Assembly: GCF_000149955.1 (NCBI RefSeq)
Contig: NC_030989.1
Coordinates: 1,869,839-1,933,838 of the forward strand
DNA length: 64,000 bases
Direction: 5' to 3'
Source: Fusarium oxysporum f. sp. lycopersici 4287
Lineage: Eukaryota; Ascomycota; Sordariomycetes; Hypocreales; Nectriaceae
The position numbers and the translations under genes are program-made. Under the pieces are notes generated by a model that had not been told where the DNA came from, did no database searches, and worked only from the letters and a program-made list of their open reading frames with translations. Within the stretch, counting starts at the first letter, position 1. Each line of letters opens with the position of its first letter. Below are positions 1 through 11,638 of the stretch, piece after piece.

Positions 1-778
1 GGAGAGTGTGGGTAACATACACTTCAACAATGCAGCTGTTGGTGCTGATATCTAGGACCTTGCCGCCAAACTGGTGGGCGAAGTAAGTGATCGACTTAAG
101 ATGCTCGTGCTTGTGTCGTAGAGCTTGACTGACGGCCAACTTGCTGGGGTGGAAGTCCTTGGCGGTATCGGAGAGGCTACGTTCAATGGCCTCATGCGCG
201 TAGTCGACATCAGTCTCGCCAGCAGCAATCTCGCGGTGGTGGTGGAGGAGCTCCTCGAAGTACTCGGGACCAAGGATGTTGATCTTGGCAAGGAGAAGCT
301 CGCGCTGGACAAGAGCTGCGTTGGTATAGTCGAGGACGGCCCAGACAGGAACCAGATCCTCAAGCTGTCGGCGAGCCTGCTCAACAACGCCATCTTGACC
401 AGTGAGGACAATGGTCATGCGAGAAAGGTCGTCAACCTCAGTGTTACACACGACCAGAGAGTCAATGTTGAACCCGCGAGCTGCCAAAATTCCGGAAACA
501 CGGGACAGAACACCAGGTTCGTTCTGGACCAGACAGTTGAGTATATGGCGCTTGGGGGGAGCGGTTGAAGGGACTGGGGTCTCGTAAAGAATGTTGGAGA
601 CGGCGGCCTGAGCGGACCACGCAGGAGGATTGTCGCTCACGGGAAGGGGAGCAGAGCGACGGCGGAGGGCCTTGTAGGCGATGGCGGAGGTCGACGAGGA
701 GCTATATCGCACAGCGGCGACGCCTCTCGCGGAGGCGACCCAGCGGAGGGACGAAGTCAAGGGCCGTAGAGAAGCCAT
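1..778 (-). CDS. ILV6: Acetolactate synthase regulatory (small) subunit, 5' part
   Basis: This is the regulatory subunit of mitochondrial acetolactate (acetohydroxyacid) synthase, the first common enzyme of valine and isoleucine synthesis; it activates the catalytic subunit and confers valine feedback. The start is the ATG at 778-776, which gives a presequence rich in Arg and Ser with almost no acidic residues. An ACT domain follows from about residue 78, opening with RHILNCLVQNEPGVLSRVSG and continuing through ARGFNIDSLVV. The C-terminal part of the visible frame reads GGKVLDISTNSCIVEV, as in known ILV6 proteins. The first exon seems to end at 21, where a GTATGT donor begins at 20, so the rest of the gene lies beyond the window edge. 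A TGACTCA element sits about 100 bp upstream. The family assignment is firm; the splice at the edge is inferred. Confidence 0.95.
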   Translation of the reverse strand, partial: MASLRPLTSSLRWVASARGVAAVRYSSSSTSAIAYKALRRRSAPLPVSDNPPAWSAQAAVSNILYETPVPSTAPPKRHILNCLVQNEPGVLSRVSGILAARGFNIDSLVVCNTEVDDLSRMTIVLTGQDGVVEQARRQLEDLVPVWAVLDYTNAALVQRELLLAKINILGPEYFEELLHHHREIAAGETDVDYAHEAIERSLSDTAKDFHPSKLAVSQALRHKHEHLKSITYFAHQFGGKVLDISTNSCIVEVYVTHTL

Positions 779-1766
779 CTTGTGGAGACAGGAGAACAGG
801 AACAGTTCTCTGTTCAGAACAAGAAGGGTCTCAACACGGTAGAAATAGCAATTGGTCCGGGCGGAGGATGGGATGAAGGTGACTCAAAGTCAGGAAGAGA
901 TAGGTCGAGGGAAATGCCGAAAAAATCAATGGGCCATCGATAGGCCGGTGACCGGAGGCTACAGAGACACGGGGGCAGGTGTTTGCGCGGGGGCAAGGAT
1001 CAGCTCAGCAGGGGTCCGCTGTAAGCTCCGAGTCTAGGTTATCAGGAGCTATGGAGATAGGGTTATTGTCGAGCTTACATACCACTGGCAATGGCTCATG
1101 CCATATGAATGAATCATTGAGTCGGAAAGTGACTACAGGGGTTGGATTGTTCTATAGGCAGGCGAATAACTCGATACAATACAGTAATTGACCCCAGTTC
1201 ATGCCCATGACATTCCCCAGGTTCCTTGTAGACCATGCAGGGCTCAGCCAAGCCACACTACCAAGCTAATTGTCCAATGAAGAAGCACCTGATAATCACT
1301 TAGAAGGAACTCTACCAGAGGAATCGAAAAGCCAGAGCGTTACAAAATAAATTAGCCTGGGCAGCTAAGTTCAGTGCTCATGACATAATCAAATACTTAT
1401 ACTCTCTGTTGCCTTCCGCACTCGCCTGCACTTTTACCCCATGTTGCCCATTGCTATATCTATTGTCCCAAGCTCTCCCCCATATTCGCAACCGCCGGTT
1501 TCGGGCAGCTCACCAGCCACATGTGGCGGAAGGCTGAAAGAGGTACGTGCTTCAAGCTGCTGCTCCGTAGACCATCAAACATCAACTCCACTTCAACACA
1601 GGCGCATTTCGGTTGCTATTTTTCACACCGGATTTGCATTGATACATAGGTACATATAGACCATTATCGACAACTCGGTACCTTTCTGTAACAGCTGTAC
1701 TCCCACGTGGCGTAGTTCCAACCTACATCCCCCAATTTTCGTTTCAATATTCGCAACTCGTCGAGT
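779..1766. other. Divergent intergenic region between ILV6 and the KH-domain gene
   Basis: About 1 kb separates two divergently transcribed genes and must hold both promoters. Besides the TGACTCA element at 880-886 and AT-rich stretches near 1330-1420, I see no gene, RNA or repeat. The short ORFs here show no recognisable protein. Confidence 0.7.
880..886. promoter_or_regulatory. TGACTCA (Gcn4/CPC1-type) element upstream of ILV6
   Basis: A perfect TGACTCA lies 102 bp upstream of the ILV6 start codon. This is the binding site of Gcn4/CPC1/CpcA-type bZIP regulators of general amino-acid control, and branched-chain genes are classic targets. The motif is present; its function is inferred, since a 7-mer occurs several times by chance in 64 kb. 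Confidence 0.5.
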
Positions 1767-3869
1767 ATGGACGAAACAGAACGACGAACGGTGAAGCGTT
1801 CGCGCTTCGACCAGACAGAGCCGGAACCCAAGAGGACATCGCGATTTGACCGTCGCTCTCGATCTCCCCCGTCGCGTCGCTCTGAGCCCGGAAGAGATCG
1901 TAGCCCCATTGCAAAAGATGCAACCCCCGAGGCAAGGAAATCTCCAACTGATGCTGCCGCTGCCGCTGGTTTGTGACCCTGTCCCATGCCTTTTTCTTTC
2001 TTCTTCTTTCTTTCAAAGCCATCGCGACAAAGTTTGTCTGCACACGTCTCTAACATAATATATAGCTGCCGCTGCGGCTCGCATCAACGCGCAGCTCCAA
2101 GCTCGTAAGGGAATCCAGCACGTCGATGTGCCTCCCATCAGGTCTGCTGAAACCGACTCACCACCGCCGCGAACAACTTCGACACCACAAAGCGCAAACA
2201 AGACAGCTCCGGCACTCGATGGCGAGATGTATGTTGCAGATGGCGACTATATCCAGGATATCGAAGTCAATGACCTAAGGAATCGCTACCTCCTTACCAA
2301 GGGGTCCACGCAGAAAATGGTAAATACTCCTGATTTAAAGCCCACTGATCTTCCCAGAACCGCTCCTTTGGATTTATCTCTGCACTTGGATCGAGAATAT
2401 CATGCTTACAGCTTGATAGCTCGCTTCAATATCCCCTTCGTTGCTCCTGCTGACTCCCACTTGATTAGATCAAAGACGAAACCGGCGCTGGTACGCAATT
2501 CCTTCATGTTTTTTGTAGGATATAATATTGACTTAGCAAGATATAACCACCCGTGGCAGCTACTATCCCAACAAGAGTATGGCAACCGCCGCGGTAAGAA
2601 CATCTTTTAGTCTTGGTTGGGTCTTACTCTAATCCCTTATAGAATCCTCCGTTGTACCTTCACATCACGAGCACGAGCAAGTCTGGCTTGGAGGCTGCTG
2701 TCGCCAAGATCAACGAACTTATTCAACAGGAACTCCCTCAGCTTGTCGATGAAAGGCGTTTCCGCCGTCGAGACCAGGAGCAGGTTGAACGTGACGAGTT
2801 TGGTCGAGTAAGGTTCTCGCGATTTACGTGTGGAACAAGGATGCTGACAATCTTTGTGTAGCGTAAATGGCCCGAAGAGAAGATCCCTATCAGCCTAGAG
2901 CCCGTACATGGGTTCAATTTGCGTGCTCAGGTCGTTGGACATGGAGGTGCCTACGTAAAGCATATCCAGCAAGAGACAACTTGCCGTGTGCAGATTAAGG
3001 GACGAGGTTCTGGGTATCTCGAGGCAGCCACTAACCAGGAGAGCGATGAAGACATGTTCCTCCATGTGACGTGAGTTGACGTGCTTGTTGCTTTGGGACA
3101 TTCATGACTAACATAAACGCAGCGGTCCTGACCCCAATATGGTTGCGAAAGCAAAGGAGCTTTGCGAGGACCTAATCGCCAATGTCAAGGAACAGTACGA
3201 AGAGTTTAAGAGTCGTCCACCGCGCTACGGCGGCGACCGCTATGGAGGGGACCGCTATGGGGGCGATCGTTACAATGGTGGCGGTGACCGTAACCATTCC
3301 CATGGTGGCTCACACGGAGCTTCTCATGGTTCATATGGCGGTTCTGGCTATGGTGGATACGGGTCTAACCCGGGTGGTGCTTCAAACAGTCCAGCCCCTG
3401 CTGGCGTGAACAGTCCGACGAATGCTGCTGACTATGCCGCCCAGTACGCCCAGTACTACGGTGGCGCAGACCCTTACGCAGCCTATGGTGGTTATGCTAA
3501 GTAAGTAGAACTGGCCGCTCGAGATGCCTGCTTCGTGATGCTGACGATTTACTACAGCTATGTTGCTATGTACCAGCAATACTATGGAGCTCAGGCTCAA
3601 GCACAGGCTCCCGGCGCTCCTGGAGCCACCCCTGGGCAGTCAGCTTCACCTCCTCCTCCGCCCCCAAGTGAAGCCGCTCCTCCTCCTCCGCCGCCGCCCA
3701 GCTCGGCACCTCCCCCGCCTCCCCCTTCTGGGTCCCCTCCCGGAACAGGCGGGAGCTACGGTTCGGTATGTGACATAGATGGCGAGATAGTTAGCTCTCA
3801 TTTTACAAGATATCTTCCCCTTGGGTATATGCTAATATTCCGCAGGTTCCTCCTCCACCAGGACTTTGA
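1767..3869 (+). CDS. KH-domain RNA-binding protein, KHDC4/BLOM7-like (splicing)
   Basis: This is a predicted nuclear RNA-binding protein of the KHDC4 (BLOM7/KIAA0907) family, which binds pre-mRNA and spliceosome components. Nine exons join in frame: 1767-1968, 2066-2319, 2469-2490, 2541-2593, 2643-2807, 2862-3070, 3123-3500, 3558-3765 and 3846-3869, giving 504 aa. The N-terminus is rich in Arg/Ser (SRFDRRSRSPPSRRSEPGR). A first conserved block runs from RNRYLLTKGSTQKM through IKDETGADITTRGSYYPNK and MATAANPPLYLHI. The second KH region reads RAQVVGHGGAYVKHIQQET with a GHGG loop, then RVQIKGRGSGYLEA. The tail is Gly/Tyr-rich and ends in long proline runs, VPPPPGL. Exon 3 is only 22 nt. It differs from SF1/BBP in lacking zinc knuckles. 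The family is clear from the uninterrupted match across splice sites; the splicing role is taken from relatives. Confidence 0.92.
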
Positions 3870-4588
3870 TTTTTGATTGGATTACCCATCAGCAAAGGGG
3901 AGCCACAGAATTACAGATTTTCACAGAAAAGCATGCCGCTGGATATGGGATTCCATGGCTCTGTACGTGAACGCTCCAGTTTGCATTGCAGAAAGAAAGA
4001 GTGTTGATTCAGGTCTCGCATGCGATTACGAGCTATTTGAGTAGGAATCTACATCGAACCATCTTTGTATGGATGCGATTAAGAAATAGCAGTATTGCTT
4101 TCCAGTAGGTCGCAAAGTTGGTTTTTAGGAATGACATATTGCAGGTCGAAGTACATTACACTCGCAGTGAAGAAGGTGACGTTTCCTAAGTATATTTACT
4201 ATCTGACAGACCAGGGACATGGCGTTTCTAATGGTTCTAGCTTGTAAAAGTTGTAGATACTAATATGCAGCGTAAGAATTATTCATTAGTTCTTATATTC
4301 GCAAGTTTTTACTTTTGAAGCTGATGAACTCTAAGAACTCGCATGTGGTTCGGCATGATGTAAGGTACTGACATGCCTACCTTACCCACTAAGTTAGGTT
4401 AGTACCTTGGATGGCCGGTTGTGCTTGATGAGGGGCCCGGTCCCCTTATCGATAAGAGAACAAACGTCCTTGTCGCATCGCATGTAACCTTGAAATCTAG
4501 ACATACCACCTACATACGACTACTAAATACACCTAATTATCACGATTGTGTTACAGTGTAGTAATTGCCCCGAGGAAAACATGGCAAG
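3870..4588. other. Intergenic region, 3' of KH gene and promoter of TRAPPC13
   Basis: This 0.7 kb lies between two tandem plus-strand genes. It should contain the 3' UTR of the KH gene and the TRAPPC13 promoter. Short ACCTTACC/GTTAGGTTAG-like motifs occur at 4377-4412. I see no coding signal. Confidence 0.6.
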
Positions 4589-5621
4589 ATGAGCCATCAG
4601 CGATATCCCTCCCACGATCCAGTCAAGGAGCCCCATTCTATCTCGCTCAAAGTGCTTCGGTGAGCTACCTAGCTATATGAGTCCAGGTCCAGATAGCTCC
4701 GAGCTTTACCTAGCTAACGTACAGTCAACTTTAAGACTGTCGCGTCCGTCGCTCGTAACTCAATACCCGATCGATCCTCCCTCCTCAGTAGGCGCATCCA
4801 TCAAGTCAGCCCCGATCCCTGCTTCGCTCGCGTACCATTCCGAAGCTGCCTCGAACCCATCTCCTTTCCTTCTCAGTCCTGCCGTCAACCTTCCAGTATC
4901 ATTTGGTTCAGCATATGTCGGCGAGACTTTTAGCTGCACTCTTTGCGCGAACAATGAACTACCAATAGATGCTGCCAAAAATATTCGCGATGTGCGCATC
5001 GAAGCAGAGATGAAGACACCTGGTATGGGTGCTGTTCAGCGCCTTGAGCTTGGCCCCTCAAATGGCCAACCCGAAGTTGATCTTGAGTCTGGAGGTACCT
5101 TGCAGAAAGTGGTCTCGTTCGATCTTAAGGAGGAGGGTAACCACGTGCTTGCGGTAACAGTGAGCTACTACGAGGCGACAGAGACAAGTGGACGAACAAG
5201 AACTTTCCGGAAGCTGTACCAGTTTATCTGCAAAGCTTCACTCATCGTGCGCACCAAGGTGGGTCCCCTGAACTTCAACAACACTCAAGAACGCGGGCGA
5301 TGGGTGCTCGAGGCACAGCTGGAGAACTGTAGCGAAGACGTGGTGCAGCTGGAGAAGGTGGTACTAGATACGGAGCCTGGGTTGCGGTATCGAGACTGCA
5401 ATTGGGAGGCGAGCGGGAGCGAAAAGCCGGTGCTGCATCCAGGTGAAGTGGAGCAGGTTTGCTTCGTGGTCGCGGAGGACGGCACCGAGTCGGGTGTGGA
5501 GGTGACACCGGACGGGAGGATTATCTTTGGATCATTGGGAATTGGATGGAGAGGTGAGATGGGAAATAGAGGATATCTGGCTACTGGGAAGTTAGGCACA
5601 AGACGAGCCGCAGCACGATGA
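4589..5621 (+). CDS. TRAPP complex subunit 13 (DUF974 family)
   Basis: This is a subunit of the TRAPP tethering complex, which acts in Golgi and autophagy membrane traffic. Two exons, 4589-4659 and 4736-5621, give 318 aa. The start at 4589 was chosen because it yields the usual N-terminus (MSHQRYPSHDPVKEPHSISL) and splices through a GTGAGC donor into LSRPSLVTQYPID. An upstream ATG at 4581 stops after three codons. Conserved landmarks are the beta-sandwich block SFGSAYVGETFSCTLCANNE, the motif RIEAEMKTPG, and the C-terminal RKLYQFICKASLIVRTK and IGWRGEMGNRGYLATGKL. The Y-Q-F-x3-K-x-L-x-V-x-T-K stretch and the RGxxGxLxTG-type ending are characteristic of the family. Length matches fungal members. 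Confidence 0.92.
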
Positions 5622-8600
5622 AGAGAACCCCTCAAAACAACGAATGAATGATACCCGTAGCATTCAGTTGCTAAAGGCGAGGACGCTATGACGCCTCAAC
5701 ACGACATTTTGTGATCAAGATCTTCGTTGTCTATCCCCCAGTCCACAAATTTCGATAGTCTATGGATGTCCAGGGCCCAGGGCTGAACAGAGTTCTTTCA
5801 AGCCGATCTCGCCTGTGAGCCGTGTCTTAAACCTTATCTAAAGGCTTTCACATATCAGATGCCATACAAGCATTTGTCTAAGACTTGGGAGCCAATGATA
5901 AAAGCCACTGTTCATCATCAAGACATTCTGGTTCTTGTTCTTGCTAGTGTTTCTGATTTGAGTGATTGACGGCAGGTGGCTTCATCACGTCCAATTGCCG
6001 ATTGCGTCTTGCTATTACAGGAGCACGAAAAGGGAGTCGCTGGGGGGCCAGGATGTAGACAGTATGTGGCTATGTAATGCTTGAACCCTCCGTCGACTTC
6101 ACAGCAGGGCCCATCCTCGTCGGGCAACTCAGTGTGAGCTGCATGATTCCATGAGACGAAGCTGTGACAGTTTTTGTAAGAATTTGGGTATTGCAACTCG
6201 GTACAGGGTTTGAAAAGTATGTCACTCCAAAGAGCAATTAGTGATAGTAATGAAGAATCAACCCCAGTACTCGAAATAATATAGCGTAAATGTTCCATGA
6301 CGGGGTTGACGAACAATGTTTTGTATCCAGAATTGAGCAATAATGAGCTGATATCATATTGCATCCTTGTAATATGGAAAATCGAACCGAGGAGACCAGA
6401 TCGAAATTCCGAACGGCAATGGCTGTATTCTAAGTGATACCTAAATTGTCCGTTCTGCTTTGCAGAGTGTATGTATACACGAATCCTGAGTAGTTGACTC
6501 GCGAGTATAGTCTGTAGGTTCAGGCTTTATTTCAAATCAGAGACGTCCGCGGTTCCTCCCTCGAACCACTTTGTTTCAAGCTCGAAAGATTCTCTTCAGA
6601 AGCAAAGAACCCCCCGGGACTAGGATAAGGAGGCCGTGGCGATCGACCGGGATGAGCGAATAGCAATCGAAACAACGCATCACACTAAGATCGATGATAG
6701 CCGCGTTGTAGCACTTGCTATCGTAGAGGGGGACCAATGGCCTGGTACGTAACACACGGTCCAACGTGGAGAGCGACCTGAAACAGACGGCGCCGTCGAG
6801 GTGTAAGTGTTGTGGGTGGATGGGGTGGCGGCATTAGTATGATTGTGAGGGCCATGCGCTTAGGCCTAGCTTGGTTGTTCAGCAGTTTACCTGATACTCA
6901 ACATACAGACCGATGAAGGACGAGTGCTCCGAGAGATGAACAAGGACGAAGCAACGTCTTTCTGCGAGCTTGACAATTCCGAGCCTAATCGGTGCCCCCT
7001 GGTGTCAGGTCGTGGTCCATAGTTGAGCTGAAAGCCCGAGCGAATAGTTTAAGGGAACATAAGTCGTTCTGTAACTCTGTGAACACTAATCAAGAAAATT
7101 TAGCTCGGCTTGCGTGGAAACATGACGATAGGTACTTGAAGGGAATTGACATACAAAATCATTCGATTCGTCAAATATGACTACCTATACTATTTGACAA
7201 GGTGAGTTGTCATGTGTCAGAAGATCGAGTTTGTTTTAGATTCGGCTCATGACTTGCTAAAGATAGCAATGGACTGGGCCATGGTAATATGATCAGCTTG
7301 AGCTGGCCCGATGACATTCATGCTCTGTTAGATTTATATAGTCCTCTGAATTTAGTAGCAAATATCCAAGTTTAGATTCCCTGAGTGTGGCTAGACGGTG
7401 TCTGAAAGTTAATTCAAGGACTTGCCGAGTCAGGAGAAAAGTTCCAGGGCTGAGTAGGTCCCCAGTCTAAGTTTCTTCATATTGATCCTGTTTCTTTTTT
7501 GATTTCCTGTCTCGTCGATGGCGACTTGAATAAGGCTCTTGGATTGGCCAACGCGGGCCCCATGTATACATACAAACAAAGATGGAGTGGAGGGTGGATG
7601 CCAGATGTTTAAGGCGTGTGTGCTTCGCGTATTAGTGTGTTTACTACGGAGGCATTCCTCGTGTGTCGATGTCGTCTATCACTGTCAATGCTCCGTACCT
7701 GCATCACAACGTGGCTCGTGCTTTCGTATTCCATGAGATCCGTCAGGGGCATTTGTCTTTGGCCCTGACTTTGACCTATGTTAGGAGGCTTTTCTTGGCC
7801 ACTGCCCCTAGACTATTGACGCGGGTGCCAAATTTGGCAACGCCTCAAAAGTCAATTATTAGGCCCAGAATCAAATAGTCATTGGGAAGTATCACTGAAT
7901 TTGAGCCTCGCAATAGTCATGTAAAAGGAAGAAGAAAGGAGGGTTGAAAGAGAGATTCGTGTTTAATTGAGCAGGAGTTGGAAACATTAATAAGGAAGCA
8001 CGTCGTTCAACAAGGCTCGAGTCTCGTCCAATCATGACCTTGTCTCAAGGACGGCGTCAAATTCTGTAAATGGCAAGAGTCGTCCATTTCCATCAACAAG
8101 ATCTACAGGGTTTTGTCAATTTTGGGATTCGAGACGGGCAACCATCAGCGTCTCACCTGCCTCCCTTGTACAACTCGACCGTTGATCGGGAGGAACGATG
8201 TCAGGGCAAGCCTTGGTATTCTAGGTACCTTAGGTCTAGTAGGTAAGTATCTGCGTACCTTATGTTGGGTTGTACCATCAAAGCAAGAGCAGGTCGAAAA
8301 ACGTACCGTTTACTTCTTGCATTGTTTTTCAGCTCCCATTGCAGTAAAGATTGTGGAGAGACGCTAACTATCAGAGACGCCGTCTCTGAACGACACCCAC
8401 CCATTATAGCGTCAAGGTCCGATTAAGTCGGATGGAGACACAACTGACGTAGGTGGCCCTATAACGCCTGCCCTGCATCATGAAAGAATCCATGAAAGCA
8501 ATGCCCCTCATGACATCTGGAAGAGGTAGTCAGGCGACGGGTCAGAAATTGAATGATATGAATCACAAACACAGACACAGACAAACAAGGGAAAGTAAAG

Positions 8601-11600
8601 AAAGATCAAAGTCGTCTTGAGTCCCCGCCAAACACGATCTTGATATGTGTAGCGTTTCCGACACACCCTCCACACATTGTCCCCACGAAAACGGTGAGGA
8701 CGGGACAGTGGTCGGTAAACACTAAGGACAAGACGCTGAGACACCAATCGGGGTTTTATTCTTTTCTCACTTATTTGGGCTTCATGGTTTCACATCCTTC
8801 TCCCGTCGATTGCTCATTAATTTATCACGATGTGCTCCAGAGAATAGGCACAAAGTACTTTATCCAACACCTGTACAGCCGTTACGCAACCCGTGGTTGA
8901 CTTTGGCCGGGGCGATACAAATGGGGGATCTCGCACTTCAATGGGGACTGAACACCGGCCCAGACAGACTCACACTCGAACCAAGACCATCCCTGACCGT
9001 GTCCCGGTTCTGTACGACACAGGACTTTGTCTCACGCTCTTCGCCGGGTTACTCGTGCCGCTCAGGATCATACCTACATAGGTAGTGTAATGTACGTAGG
9101 TATCTGTACGGCACCCTTAAGAGGCCATCCATCATTTCAAAGCGACAGCACATCAGGCTGTTGCTGCACTGAAAGTTCGGTTTGACTGATATCAGGCACA
9201 AAGGGGGAGATCACAGAATAGGACAACTCATCAGACGCCATCGGTGATGAGTGCCGTTTTCCACCTGTCCACTGCATCAAGCATGCAGCTGGGTGAAGCA
9301 TGTTGATGCAGACGGATCCAGTATCCCGCAAACATACGCAGGCACGCCTACAGATACATACAGATTGTTGACGCCTCATATCGTATGCAGTGTTGCCACC
9401 GCAGCGTGGCCGCCCCGTCGGGACCGTTACCTTTGCGATAAGATTATTTTTAAGTTGAGGACTGTTGTTTCCTTTGTATGTCCAGAAGGCAGACTTGAAC
9501 CCATGATCGATAAGCACTCCAACCAACATCCATCACTTGGGGGATGTTGGCTCACCAGCTAATGTGGCACCCCAATCCTTAGCTGATGGAGCAAAGACGG
9601 CGACTAAGTGGGTATTGTTATGGGGACGGGAGGGACACCCATGAAGCCTGCCTCCTGGAGGTCAGGGGATAAGACCTGACACTAACTAGCGATTCCTGGC
9701 CTGCAGCATGATCGTGGAACATACCACACGCGCGACTTTACAGGTACACTGTACCGCAAACAGAGTTGAACGAGCGGTGGAGGTGAAGAGCGCATATCCA
9801 TATCCGAATCATACTTGACGAATCCTGGTGCGGGCTTCGAACAGAGCACAATGGATGGGGGAAGACATTAGTGAACAAATCTGTTATGGCCCGTGGATCC
9901 GCTGGCGCTCGCCTGAAACCCCTGAGGCTGAAGGGTTGCCGGAAGAGAAAGAGAGAAAGCCGAATTGAACACAGCATATAATCCACGTACCTGCACTGAA
10001 TGTATTGTGCTGCATCTAGATACGTGGATGGCCAGCCGTTGATGGGTGCATCCATCGAATAGCAGCGCTTGGAAAAAGCGACGGCGTGCGCCTCAAGATC
10101 GACGGCTTGCTTGCTTGCGGAATCGGTCAATTTCCTTAGCACACCAAAAGCCAGTCAGCCAGCAGCTAGCTGTCAGGTACCTTGCAGCAGAAGTGCGTGT
10201 GGTAGATTTTGTTATTTGACTTGAGCGATCGTGAAGTGCCTTAATAAGAGGTCGGATAATAGATATTCGTTGCTAGCTTGAGGGAAGCACATGGTCTGTT
10301 AAACAGCGATGAATTTTGTTGCTCACTCACTCACCTGCATGATCCATACAATGCCATGTATGTAATAACCCTTGTCGTCCCAGCCCCGGTTTGTGTGATA
10401 TGCTACTATGCTGCACAGAGTATATATGTAGAAACCTTGTAGTGATTGTCTGCAGTTCAAATTGAAGCCAGCGGTGAGTATCATAATAGCAACTAAGTGG
10501 AATGGACGGATGGTAGAAAGTCGTCACGCTCCCAGCGGTTGAATATCAGGCGCACTTCTCAGTGGCCGGTCCCCTAAGAAAGAGGTCCCCTACCACCCGA
10601 CACTGCAACCCCACGGCTTTAGGCGTACGGACTGTGTGGCAGCCCCTACGAGAGCTAACGTACCTAACTAGACAGCCATCCCGGGAAACCCCTGGACAGG
10701 CGCCCACCAAAGGAAGCTGCAGCACGTTCTTCTCCAACTTTTTCGTGGATAGAAAGATTTGGGACCTGGACCCTAAATTCATCAATCGCTCATCGTCAGT
10801 CAGTCACTCACTAAAAGGAGCCTCCTCCAGGTTCTTAGCTTGCATCGACACCCCTGGTCTGGTCAGCGTTCTATGCTCCATTGCTGTCTTTGGGCTGGAA
10901 AACGAGGTATCCGATACTAACGTTCACAAGTACCTGTACTTCATCCACGTTCCTCGTTAGATAACCCAATACGGTACCCAAAAGTTGCTGTATGAGCACA
11001 GATCGACACTGAATCCTCGTTCTTTCTCCTGGATTGTGCCATTTTCTCATCTCATCCTTCTACTCTCTTTATCACGGCCTTTTTCCTTTCTACTCTTTCA
11101 CTTCCTTCTTGAACATTTGGGCTCGGTGGCTTTCTGGAGTTCTTGCATCTCCTTCATCCCCTCCGTTAGATTTTTAGCTGGCTCGTCCATCCACTTTAAA
11201 CTAACTCTTGGCTCCCGTTACGTACAACCAGGAGCGGCTCTGGGCGACTGGCTCATCGCTACACATACAGCATTGCTGCGTCTCCTCAAGCGCATCATCT
11301 GTACTTACCACGTTCCGAGCCTATTGTTCGTCCAGATTCGGCCTCGAAAAGCAACGGTCTTCGCTTGGTCGTGAGTCGCCCACAGCTGAACTTACCGTTA
11401 TCGCTGTCTTCGTACTCGCCTGATAAAAAAGCCCTGGTACTGGTCCTGTCGTTCATGACCTAAGTGAAACCCCAGCAACCCGACCTGATTTTGTCTCGTC
11501 GATCGCCCACCTCTTCAGATCAAAACCACAGCAAGTCAAGCAGAATACACTGGCAACTGACTCGATTGCTTTTGCCTACGACCCCCCATTCGCTTCTGTT

Positions 11601-11638
11601 TCGCCCGTTTGTGGCCCAAACTCTACGATTGACATGTC
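5622..11638. other. 6-kb interval with no supported gene
   Basis: No reading frame here shows a recognisable domain, coding-like amino-acid composition or splice pattern. The longest frames (148 codons at 5918-6364 minus, 130 at 9137-9529 minus, 134 at 9738-10142 minus, 132 at 10562-10960 plus) look random and Cys/Ser-rich. The interval carries several ACCTAGGT-like palindromes (8221-8230, 9071-9084). It ends in a pyrimidine-rich stretch from about 11030 to 11600, probably the long leader of the DENN gene. An unannotated non-coding transcript cannot be excluded. Confidence 0.6.
11030..11110 (+). promoter_or_regulatory. Pyrimidine-rich tract upstream of the DENN-domain gene
   Basis: The plus strand is strongly enriched in C and T here (for example CATCCTTCTACTCTCTTTAT). 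Such tracts commonly mark the transcription start area of filamentous-fungal genes. If so, the leader of the gene at 11639 is about 500-600 nt and contains several upstream ATGs, including a 129-codon frame at 10985-11374. Confidence 0.4.

Noticed and set aside
5918..6364. 148-codon minus-strand frame downstream of TRAPPC13
   Set aside because: Cys-rich and domain-free, with no splice partners; composition looks random. It could be an orphan gene but nothing supports it.
9137..10142. Two minus-strand frames of 130 and 134 codons
   Set aside because: No recognisable content, overlapping frames on the other strand, and amino-acid composition unlike the real genes here.
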